From Zobellia roscoffensis (lineage in GTDB: Bacteria > Bacteroidota > Bacteroidia > Flavobacteriales > Flavobacteriaceae), in contig NZ_JADDXT010000002.1 in the NCBI RefSeq assembly GCF_015330165.1, positions 3,747,646 to 3,811,645 of the forward strand: DNA of 64,000 nt. Direction: 5' to 3'. This document shows positions 8,754 through 16,306 of this stretch, piece after piece (within the stretch, counting starts at the first letter, position 1; every line of letters starts with the position of its first letter). A program made the position numbers and the translations under genes. The notes beneath the pieces are model-generated. The model was not told where the DNA came from, did no database searches, and was given only the letters and a program-made list of their open reading frames with translations.

Positions 8754-10697
8754 ATGCCAGATATAGTTCACGTAACCTACAGCCAAACAGGTAAAAGTAA
8801 AAGCACCGACGAATATGGTATGAGAGAAATGCAACAAAAAGCATTTGAAGCTCGTACAGCTCAATATTTATTAATTAAAGCACCACCAGCTTCTGGTAAA
8901 TCTCGTGCCTTAATGTTTATTGGTTTAGATAAGTTAATACATCAAGATATAAAAAAAGTAATTGTAGCTGTTCCAGAACGGTCTATTGGTAGTTCGTTTG
9001 CTAAAACAGAATTAAAAAAGTTTGGTTTTTTTGCAGATTGGGAACCTAACCCAAGATATAATTTATGTACACCTGGTATAGAAAAAAGTAAAGTAACTGC
9101 ATTTCTAAACTTTTTAGAAAGTGATGAAAAAATTCTAATCTGTACACACGCTACCTTACGTTTTGCTTTTGATGCCATAGATGAAAAACAACTAAATGAT
9201 TGTTTATTGGCAATAGATGAATTTCACCATGTATCTGTAGATGGTGATAATAAGTTAGGGTTGGTATTAAGTAGTATAATGGAAAAATCCAATGCCCACG
9301 TAGTAGCAATGACAGGTTCTTTTTTCAGGGGGGATTCCGTGCCTATTTTATTACCAGAAGATGAGGCAAAATTCACCAAAGTAAAGTATGATTATTACCA
9401 ACAATTAAATGGTTATGAATATTTAAAATCATTAGGAATTGGGTATCACTTTTATCAAGGAAAATATACATCTGCTATACATGAGATATTAGATGAAAGC
9501 AAAAAAACAATTATTCACATTCCAAGTGTAAATTCCGGTGAGTCTGAAAAAGACAAGTACGAAGAAGTGAATAGAATAGTTGATGGCTTAGGAGTTCTAG
9601 ATTATCAAGACCCAGACACGGGTGTTCTATATGTAATTAGTAAAGCTACGGGCAAAACATTAAAGATTGCAGATTTAGTTCACGATAACCAAAAGGATAG
9701 AGATAAAATACAAGAATATTTGCGTAATGTAAAAAGTGTTGATGATATAGATATTATCATAGCATTAGGTATGGCAAAAGAAGGGTTTGATTGGCCCTAT
9801 TGCGAACATGCATTAACAGTTGGTTACAGAGGTTCGTTAACAGAAATTATTCAAATTATAGGTAGAGCAACAAGAGATAGTGATAATAAATCGCATTCTC
9901 AGTTTACTAATTTAATAGCGCAACCAGATGCAGAAGATGATTTAGTAAAACTATCTGTAAACAATATGCTAAAAGCTATTACAGCATCCTTATTAATGGA
10001 ACAAGTATTAGCGCCTAACTTTAAATTTAAACCCAAATTTCCAGAAGAAGGCGAAGAAGAAGATGATTTAGAAGACGATGAAAAAACTATAAAAATAGAT
10101 GGGTTTAAGTTGCCAAGTTCACAAAGAGCAAAAGATATTATTGAAAGTGATATTAATGACTTGAAAGCAAAAATTATGCAAGACCAGCAAATGATTAAAG
10201 CAATGCCTGGTAATGTTGATCCTGAAGTTATTAATAAAGTGTTGATACCTAAAATTATTAAAGAAACCTATCCAGATTTATCAGATGAAGAAGTAGAAGC
10301 TGTTCGTCAACACGTAGTGGTAGATTCTGTAATAAAAAACGGTACTATTGAAGAAGTGGGTGATAAACGCTTTATTCGTATGGCCGATAGTTTTGTAAAT
10401 ATTGATGATATTAATATTGACTTAATAGATACCATCAATCCATTTCAAAAGGCATTTGAAATATTATCTAAGTCAGTAACAGCATCAGTATTTAAAGCAA
10501 TTCAAGAAACTATAGATGCTACAAGAATAACAATGACTGATGAAGAAGCAATTATATTGTGGCCTAAAATAAAAAACTGGATAGCAAAAACAGGAGAACA
10601 ACCAAGCATTCAATCTTTCGACCCACAAGAAAGACGTTTAGCAGAAGCAATCATATTTTTAAAAGAGCAAAAGCGTAAAGCCCAAGCAAATGAGTAA
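8754..10697 (+). CDS. superfamily 2 DEAD/DEAH-like helicase of the defence operon
   Basis: A 647-residue SF2 helicase. Motif I is APPASGKS (about residues 43-50), motif II is IDEFHH (a DEAH variant, about 153-158), motif III is AMTGS, and motif VI is QIIGRATRD (about 366-374). An acidic, low-complexity segment (EEGEEEDDLEDDEKT, about 430) separates the helicase core from a C-terminal helical region. It overlaps the GIY-YIG gene by 8 bp, so the two proteins are probably made together. In restriction systems such helicases translocate along DNA before cleavage; here it likely couples the methyltransferase to the nuclease, which is an inference from order only. Confidence 0.88.
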   Translation: MPDIVHVTYSQTGKSKSTDEYGMREMQQKAFEARTAQYLLIKAPPASGKSRALMFIGLDKLIHQDIKKVIVAVPERSIGSSFAKTELKKFGFFADWEPNPRYNLCTPGIEKSKVTAFLNFLESDEKILICTHATLRFAFDAIDEKQLNDCLLAIDEFHHVSVDGDNKLGLVLSSIMEKSNAHVVAMTGSFFRGDSVPILLPEDEAKFTKVKYDYYQQLNGYEYLKSLGIGYHFYQGKYTSAIHEILDESKKTIIHIPSVNSGESEKDKYEEVNRIVDGLGVLDYQDPDTGVLYVISKATGKTLKIADLVHDNQKDRDKIQEYLRNVKSVDDIDIIIALGMAKEGFDWPYCEHALTVGYRGSLTEIIQIIGRATRDSDNKSHSQFTNLIAQPDAEDDLVKLSVNNMLKAITASLLMEQVLAPNFKFKPKFPEEGEEEDDLEDDEKTIKIDGFKLPSSQRAKDIIESDINDLKAKIMQDQQMIKAMPGNVDPEVINKVLIPKIIKETYPDLSDEEVEAVRQHVVVDSVIKNGTIEEVGDKRFIRMADSFVNIDDINIDLIDTINPFQKAFEILSKSVTASVFKAIQETIDATRITMTDEEAIILWPKIKNWIAKTGEQPSIQSFDPQERRLAEAIIFLKEQKRKAQANE

Positions 10698-11886
10698 AAA
10701 GAAAACATTAGAAGATATATTTAATGATGATGAGTTTGGAATTTTAGATTCTAAACCCAAAAACTCTAATGTAAAAACTGAAGATGAACGCTTAATTGAA
10801 TCGTTCCAAGATATTAATGCCTTTTTTGAAAAGAATAATCGAGAACCAGAAGCTACCAATGTCACCGAATTTAAACTGCTATCAAGATTAAAGGCATTAA
10901 GGAAAGATGCTAAGAAAGTTGAGATATTGAAACCCTATGATACACATAATCTTTTAAACACAAAAGAAGAAGTAAAGTCAGTAGCGGATATTTTGAACGA
11001 TGATGATTTGGGTATTTTAGATACCGAGGAAACTGCTTCAATATTTGAGTTAAAGAATGTACCTAGTTCAACGGAAAGAACGGCATCTGATTTTGTAGCT
11101 CATCGAAAGGCAATGAAAAACAAAGATTTTGCCCCCTACGAGGTTAAATTTAAAGAAGTACACAAGGAGTTGAGAGAGGGAAAAAGAAAACTTGTCAATT
11201 TCAATTATGAATGCTTAAAGCCCAATGAATACTATATCAATAATGGTGTTATGCTTTATTTGGAAAATGTGGATTGGGAGAAACAAATTCAAGAGTTTAA
11301 AAGTGGAATACATAATAGGCCAGATGGTAGAACTAAAACGATTTTTGAGAATGGTACACAATCAGAAATGATGTTTCAATCGTTGTATAAAGTCCTTCAC
11401 GAGAATGGTCAAATGGTAACGAACCCTGATTATTCCAATGAAGATGAACTTTTTAAAAACGCAAATATTTTAAACGAGGAAGATTTAGAAACTGGTTGGA
11501 TATATATATTAAAATCTAAATCTAAGAAACCAGAAATAGCATCCATAACAGATTTATATAAAATAGGCTTCTCAACTGTTCCAGTTCAAGAACGTATTAA
11601 AAACGCAGCGAAGGAACCCACCTATTTAATGGCAGATGTATCTATTGTAGATGGTTACAAATGCTATAATATGAATGCCCAGAAATTTGAACATTTACTT
11701 CATAGATTCTTTGCTGAAGTATGCCTGAACGTCGATGTATTTGATGACAAAGGACGTAGAATAACACCTAGAGAATGGTTTGTTGTGCCATTGCCAATAA
11801 TTGAAAAGGTTATTCAATTGATTTTGTCTGGCGAGATTATCAAATGGAAATATGATAGTCAATTACAAACGCTAAAAGAAAAATAA
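10690..11886 (+). CDS. GIY-YIG nuclease (T5orf172-type) of the defence operon
   Basis: A 398-residue protein whose C-terminal third (about 267-385) is a T5orf172-type GIY-YIG nuclease: GWIYILKS, then LYKIGFS, an R in VQERIKNA, and a Glu in KFEHLLHRFFAE. Residues 6-18 (EDIFNDDEFGILD) and about 98-110 (ADILNDDDLGILD) are an internal repeat, perhaps two copies of a short docking motif. The gene overlaps the helicase by 8 bp and is the last large gene of the operon. It likely supplies the cleavage activity that the methyltransferase seems to lack. A homing-type activity is less likely given the operon. Confidence 0.85.
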   Translation: MSKKKTLEDIFNDDEFGILDSKPKNSNVKTEDERLIESFQDINAFFEKNNREPEATNVTEFKLLSRLKALRKDAKKVEILKPYDTHNLLNTKEEVKSVADILNDDDLGILDTEETASIFELKNVPSSTERTASDFVAHRKAMKNKDFAPYEVKFKEVHKELREGKRKLVNFNYECLKPNEYYINNGVMLYLENVDWEKQIQEFKSGIHNRPDGRTKTIFENGTQSEMMFQSLYKVLHENGQMVTNPDYSNEDELFKNANILNEEDLETGWIYILKSKSKKPEIASITDLYKIGFSTVPVQERIKNAAKEPTYLMADVSIVDGYKCYNMNAQKFEHLLHRFFAEVCLNVDVFDDKGRRITPREWFVVPLPIIEKVIQLILSGEIIKWKYDSQLQTLKEK

Positions 11887-11887
11887 A

Positions 11888-12157
11888 ATGAATATAGGAG
11901 TTACAATCCAGGAAGGCGGGTCTCGTGAGTTTGAAAAAACTGGAGTATATCCTAGATATATATTGTTTAGTTCTGGAGAATTAAGACGTAACTGGCGTTT
12001 TAAACTATTGGGCGAAGAACAATCAGGCGTATTAAAAATAAATAAAGAACCAGCTTTTAGGTATGAATTTTTCAAAGATTCAGGTTGTAGAATTCAAGCT
12101 GTAGGTGAAAATGAATGGCATTATATAGATAGTATAATGACTGAAATGAGAGATTAG
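11888..12157 (+). CDS. small unknown protein, possibly cut short by an in-frame TAG
   Basis: An 89-residue protein of unknown function that starts 1 bp after the GIY-YIG stop. It reads as a soluble protein with alternating strands (RYILFSSGELRRNWRFKLLG). The frame stays open after the TAG at 12155-12157 for another 24 codons to a TAA at 12230-12232, and that extension (LLGRYLEKFYLGEKNGIWQ and on) looks like genuine protein sequence. The original gene may have ended there, so this copy could be a truncated or decaying reading frame. Confidence 0.6.
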   Translation: MNIGVTIQEGGSREFEKTGVYPRYILFSSGELRRNWRFKLLGEEQSGVLKINKEPAFRYEFFKDSGCRIQAVGENEWHYIDSIMTEMRD

Positions 12158-12239
12158 TTGTTAGGAAGATATTTAGAAAAATTCTATTTGGGTGAAAAGA
12201 ATGGAATTTGGCAAGGGTTGAGAATTAAATAAAAATTAA

Positions 12240-12464
12240 ATGGCAATTATTGGAAAATTGATTCTAGAAAAAAATGAACATATTAACTTCAGGTCTGGAG
12301 ATGTATTTGGTGATGTGATTATTGAGAAGGACTATTTACAACTTCGAACTTATGCAAAAGGTGATTTAGAAAGAGGTGGAGGTTCCAAACAGAACGTACA
12401 ATTTGACAAAAAAACGGCTAAGGAGTTTAGAGCCTTTTTGGATGAATTTATTAAAGGCAAATAA
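12240..12464 (+). CDS. small unknown protein
   Basis: A 74-residue soluble protein that I do not recognise. It has beta-rich character in the first half (AIIGKLILEKNEHINF, DVIIEKDYLQLRTY), a GGGS turn, and a C-terminal helix (KTAKEFRAFLDEFIKG). It lies between the GIY-YIG operon and the Septu-like pair, 9 bp before the next small gene. It may be an accessory or regulatory protein of either system. Confidence 0.6.
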   Translation: MAIIGKLILEKNEHINFRSGDVFGDVIIEKDYLQLRTYAKGDLERGGGSKQNVQFDKKTAKEFRAFLDEFIKGK

Positions 12465-12473
12465 TACTCAATA

Positions 12474-12770
12474 ATGTATACAAAAACCAAACCAGACATA
12501 AGATTCATTGAGTTTATGCAATTGGTTAGTCCAATTGTTTCTTTTAATAGCTTAGAAGGGAATGAGTATGTGGTTGAAAAGCTTAAAGAAACCACAATGT
12601 TTTTTAAAAGACAATCTACTAAAGAAATTTGGGATATGGATTTGAAACAAGTTCATAAAGCATATTTGGAATTAAAGGATTTTAAAACTATCAACTTTAA
12701 GACTTATGTGCCATTAAAACATTCCCCAGCGCTTGGTTTGTTGTTGCATTTGAAATTATTAGTTAAATAA
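12474..12770 (+). CDS. small unknown protein upstream of the Septu-like pair
   Basis: A 98-residue protein of unknown function, mostly helical by appearance, with a hydrophobic C-terminus (SPALGLLLHLKLLVK) too short and too charged for a clear membrane segment. It is 9 bp after the preceding small gene and 9 bp before the ATPase gene, so it is probably translated from the same mRNA as the ATPase/HNH pair. Confidence 0.6.
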   Translation: MYTKTKPDIRFIEFMQLVSPIVSFNSLEGNEYVVEKLKETTMFFKRQSTKEIWDMDLKQVHKAYLELKDFKTINFKTYVPLKHSPALGLLLHLKLLVK

Positions 12771-12779
12771 TTATATGAT

Positions 12780-14627
12780 ATGAGAATTGCAGCTATTTTT
12801 ATTCATCAAAATGCACTTCCACATATATTTGGTAAAGACCATCATGAGCTAACCTTAAATATGGGAGGGCAATTTTTATATGAAGTTGTCGAAACTACAC
12901 AAGGGTATGAGATTTCAATTAAAAAAGAGAACCCAGAATTTATTGAAGGATTTTGGTCAAAGGAAATTACGAATGTTTCTGCTATAGTAGGAGGAAATGG
13001 TTCTGGTAAATCAACTATACTTCATATACTAAAAGAGGGTGGTTTTCCATTAGTTTTTGAGGAAGAGGGAAGGTCTGCTATATCCTGGGCAAAGGACGCA
13101 GGACTCTTTATTTATTACACCCCGTATTTGAGTGATGCGAGTGAGGAAACAGAACAGAGTTACACTCAGAACCTTTCAAAATTATCTTACTTTAATCGTG
13201 ATATCCCGAATGAACCACTAGATTTTAGCTCCTTTTGGGAATTGCACAACTCAGAACAATTGAAGAGAGTAATTACCTTTGTGAAATCAGACGTTTTTTC
13301 GGAAGAACTTAGAAACTTAAATATTCCAAGTTTTCATAAAATTAAGGTTCAAGTTCAAAAAATCTCTAAAGACGATTGGCAAACTTCAAGAAATTTTAGA
13401 CCATTCTTTAATACATTCAAAGAAATAAAGAGGACTCAAAGAAATCGTGAAGAAATAGAACTGGCTGATAAACTTGGAATAAAAACGAAGGAGGACCTTG
13501 ATAAAAACCCAGAGTATAATCAGTCAATTGATAAGTTGCGACTGAAACTCGAAATTTTGGACGGGGTAATTTGTAAAGTTCATTCAATATTTGAGAATAG
13601 CGGAAATAAATACCTAGAAGAAGGTTTTATTGAAAATGAAATTTACACGAGTGACCCAGAATTTGCAAGTATAATCACCTTAAAAGAAGCATTCTATTGG
13701 TTTCTAGAAAAAGCATTTATTAAAAAGAACAGTCTTGAATTTCATCTACCAATTAAACAAATAAAAGAACTAACAGAGTTACTATTAGAGGTTGCGGAAA
13801 AAGATGATGATATTGAAAATTGGACTGAAGTTACAGTTGATTTTGAGGATTGCTTTGAAGTAATTGAATCTTATAAAGATTTTCTCCTTTCGTTCAAGGA
13901 AAAATTTAGCTACGATAAAAAGGCCATGCTAATATTTGAGCCAGATATTAGACTAAGTACTGGAGAAATGGCTATGTATGAGCTTTTTTCTGTTTTACTT
14001 GATTTGCAATACCGATTGGAGAACAAAATTAATGAGAGAGTTTGGCTGGCGGATGAGCCTTTAAATTTTCAAAACTACTATATTCTTTTGGATGAGGCTG
14101 ATTTAGGTTTTCATCCGATGTGGAAGCGCATGTTTGTTAAATCTTTAGTGGGTATGATTCCAAAGATTTTTCCTGATAAGAATCTTCAAATTATTTTGAC
14201 CACCCATAGCCCCTTAAGCTTATCAGACATACCTAGTAATAATATGGTGTTGTTGTCCAAAGATTTAACATCTGGGAATACCATAGTAGCTTCTAATGAT
14301 GTTTCTAGGATTAACTCGTTTGGAGCAAACATTAATGATTTATTGGCCAATTCTTTCTTTTTGGAAGACTATTTAATCGGAGATTTTGCTAAAGACAAAA
14401 TAGATGAAGTAATTGAATGGATTAAGGCGAATAAAGACAAGGATGAATTTAATAGAGAAGAATATGAGAAGATGCAAAAAATAATTTCCCTCATAGAAGA
14501 ACCCGTATTGAGAAATAAGCTTATAGAAATGTTAAGTGAAGTTGAGATTAATGAAAAGTTCATAACAGAAATGATTGCAAAAGAAACAGCATATTTACAT
14601 AACATTTTGAATAGAGGTCATGATTAG
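12780..14627 (+). CDS. Septu-like AAA/ABC-type ATPase (PtuA-like)
   Basis: A 615-residue SMC/ABC-like ATPase of the OLD/AAA_15 type. The Walker A motif is GGNGSGKST (residues 71-79), an ABC signature-like RLSTGEMA lies near 397-404, Walker B is ILLDEADLGFHP (about 435) and the H-loop is TTHSPLSL (about 472). A roughly 300-residue helical insertion lies between Walker A and the signature. The gene overlaps the HNH endonuclease gene by 8 bp. An ATPase followed by an HNH protein is the two-gene plan of the Septu anti-phage system (PtuA/PtuB) and of its retron-associated forms. I assign Septu-like by motifs and order, not by measured similarity. Confidence 0.8.
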   Translation: MRIAAIFIHQNALPHIFGKDHHELTLNMGGQFLYEVVETTQGYEISIKKENPEFIEGFWSKEITNVSAIVGGNGSGKSTILHILKEGGFPLVFEEEGRSAISWAKDAGLFIYYTPYLSDASEETEQSYTQNLSKLSYFNRDIPNEPLDFSSFWELHNSEQLKRVITFVKSDVFSEELRNLNIPSFHKIKVQVQKISKDDWQTSRNFRPFFNTFKEIKRTQRNREEIELADKLGIKTKEDLDKNPEYNQSIDKLRLKLEILDGVICKVHSIFENSGNKYLEEGFIENEIYTSDPEFASIITLKEAFYWFLEKAFIKKNSLEFHLPIKQIKELTELLLEVAEKDDDIENWTEVTVDFEDCFEVIESYKDFLLSFKEKFSYDKKAMLIFEPDIRLSTGEMAMYELFSVLLDLQYRLENKINERVWLADEPLNFQNYYILLDEADLGFHPMWKRMFVKSLVGMIPKIFPDKNLQIILTTHSPLSLSDIPSNNMVLLSKDLTSGNTIVASNDVSRINSFGANINDLLANSFFLEDYLIGDFAKDKIDEVIEWIKANKDKDEFNREEYEKMQKIISLIEEPVLRNKLIEMLSEVEINEKFITEMIAKETAYLHNILNRGHD

Positions 14628-15600
14628 TTTAGACCTACATACTCCAAATATTACAGTTGCAAAGCAGCTGCATCATGATAAATTATATCCAATAATCAAA
14701 CAACGTATTGATGGCCTGCCTGCTTCCGAATTAAAAACTTTTCTGGCAGATTGGAGGATAAGTGCTATTCTTACGGATACTCCAGAATTTTTGGAAGAAC
14801 ATCACAACGATTTGTTAGATGCTATTCCGGGGTACTCCGTTGCCGGATGGACAGAATTCTTAAGAATTAAAGGCATACAAGCTGTAAGGAGGAATGCTAT
14901 AGAAAGTGATATATTTAATCTGTACAACCATTTTGTCGAAGATATAAATGGCATTTTTAAATATACCGGAGGGTTCGCGAGAAAAACTAGCCCATATTCC
15001 GCTTATGATTTAGCTGAATCTCTGAATATTCAAACTTGTACGTATTGCAATCGTATCTATACAAAGACGGTTAGAAATCCCACTAAAATTACTAGACCTG
15101 AATTTGACCATTGGTTTCCGAAGGAAAGCTATCCTTTGCTTGCATTATCTTTTTTTAATCTTATTCCTTCTTGTCATGTTTGCAATAGTAGTGTTAAGGG
15201 TAAGACCGTAATGAGTCTTGACACCTTTATACATCCGTATGTGGATAGTGCACCACAGTATAAGTTTAGCTATAGAATTGACAGCTATAATAAATACAAA
15301 TTTCAAATTAGTAGGAATAGTGGTTCTAAGGAGGATGCAACCATTAAGGCCTTCAAATTGGAAGAAATTTATGCAACTCATGAAGATGAGATTGAGGATT
15401 TAGTAAGGTTAAGAAAATTATACTCTCCTCGTTATTTGCTACAACTTAGAACTTTGCTTAGTAAGGCAGACCAAAAAGTTTCCATTGAAGAACTCTACCG
15501 GTTAGCATTTGGTACGCATATAAATGAGGCTGATTTTCATAAGAGACCTCTCAGTAAAATGAAAAAAGATATTCTCAAAGAATTAAATATTATTAAATGA
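14620..15600 (+). CDS. HNH endonuclease, Septu-like effector (PtuB-like)
   Basis: A 326-residue protein with a zinc-containing HNH domain at about 139-192: CTYCN supplies the first Cys pair, FDHWFPK the catalytic His, and NLIPSCHVCNSSVKG the second half. This arrangement (C-x2-C, D-H-W-x-P, N-L-x-P-S-C-x-x-C-N) is that of PtuB-type nucleases. The ATG lies inside the last codons of the ATPase gene (8-bp overlap), indicating translational coupling. In Septu the ATPase is thought to control the nuclease until infection. No reverse transcriptase or retron RNA is seen nearby, so this would be a stand-alone pair. Confidence 0.82.
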   Translation: MISLDLHTPNITVAKQLHHDKLYPIIKQRIDGLPASELKTFLADWRISAILTDTPEFLEEHHNDLLDAIPGYSVAGWTEFLRIKGIQAVRRNAIESDIFNLYNHFVEDINGIFKYTGGFARKTSPYSAYDLAESLNIQTCTYCNRIYTKTVRNPTKITRPEFDHWFPKESYPLLALSFFNLIPSCHVCNSSVKGKTVMSLDTFIHPYVDSAPQYKFSYRIDSYNKYKFQISRNSGSKEDATIKAFKLEEIYATHEDEIEDLVRLRKLYSPRYLLQLRTLLSKADQKVSIEELYRLAFGTHINEADFHKRPLSKMKKDILKELNIIK

Positions 15601-15661
15601 CTTTGCATCGTTACAGAATAGAAAGATAAATACCACACCTAATTTTAAGAATAAATAAGTA

Positions 15662-16306
15662 ATGAGTGAAGAAGAAATATTTTTTAATGATCTTTTAAGT
15701 ATTACAAAAAAAGCATTTTATAAATCTCCTGTCTATAATAAAAATAAGCACAAAGATTGGTTCTATTCTATTTGCAGTGGCCCATTTACGCGAAAAAAGC
15801 CAATTGTTTTTGGGCTAAATTGGGGAGTGGGTAAAGACTTTGTACATAAGCCACAGGTTTCTTATCCAAAAGAAATTGATTCTAACACCTGGCCTTTTAA
15901 AACTCACGTTGATAAGCATCTTACAAAACATTTTGATTGTTCTTTTGATGAAATAAACTATAGTAACCTTTGTTTTTTTAGAACACCGAGTACCAAGTTT
16001 TTAAGTTGGGAGGACTGGATGATATCAATACCTTTATTTCAAGCTTATGTTGAATTTATTGATCCGCCGTATATCATTATGATGGGGTCTCCCAAATATT
16101 TTAATTCAGAACAGTTTTCAAATAGGAAAACAATTGGCCATAAACCTGAAGGAAAAAAAAGAAACTTTTATGTACGCACAGGTTTGCTTTTCGGTAAATA
16201 TCCTTTTGGTTCAGTTCCTCATAGCGCAGCGCGTTGTTCTCATTGTACTCATGATATTCTATGGGAGAAAATGTACTCAAACTTACAAAGTAAAGATTAT
16301 AATTAA
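15662..16306 (+). CDS. uracil-DNA-glycosylase-superfamily-like protein linked to McrBC
   Basis: A 214-residue protein with the outline of the UDG superfamily. There is an early strand-loop IVFGLNWG (cf. the G-x-N/D-P-G active-site loop), then NYSNLCFFRTP, a strand before IIMMGSPKYF, and a late FGSVPHSAAR that resembles the HPS-type base-flipping loop. Its TAA overlaps the ATG of the EVE-McrB gene by 1 bp (TAATG), so it belongs to that operon. A DNA glycosylase acting on modified phage bases beside a modification-dependent restriction enzyme would make sense. The fold call is from motif pattern only, and other Rossmann-like folds are possible. Confidence 0.5.
   Translation: MSEEEIFFNDLLSITKKAFYKSPVYNKNKHKDWFYSICSGPFTRKKPIVFGLNWGVGKDFVHKPQVSYPKEIDSNTWPFKTHVDKHLTKHFDCSFDEINYSNLCFFRTPSTKFLSWEDWMISIPLFQAYVEFIDPPYIIMMGSPKYFNSEQFSNRKTIGHKPEGKKRNFYVRTGLLFGKYPFGSVPHSAARCSHCTHDILWEKMYSNLQSKDYN

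Noticed and set aside
4788..11886. BREX, DISARM or classical type I restriction
   Set aside because: No PglZ, BrxC, DrmA/B or HsdS-like gene; the methyltransferase is MmeI-like and the nuclease is GIY-YIG.
12780..15600. Retron (Septu-type effector with reverse transcriptase)
   Set aside because: No reverse transcriptase gene or msr/msd-like structured RNA is found near the ATPase/HNH pair.
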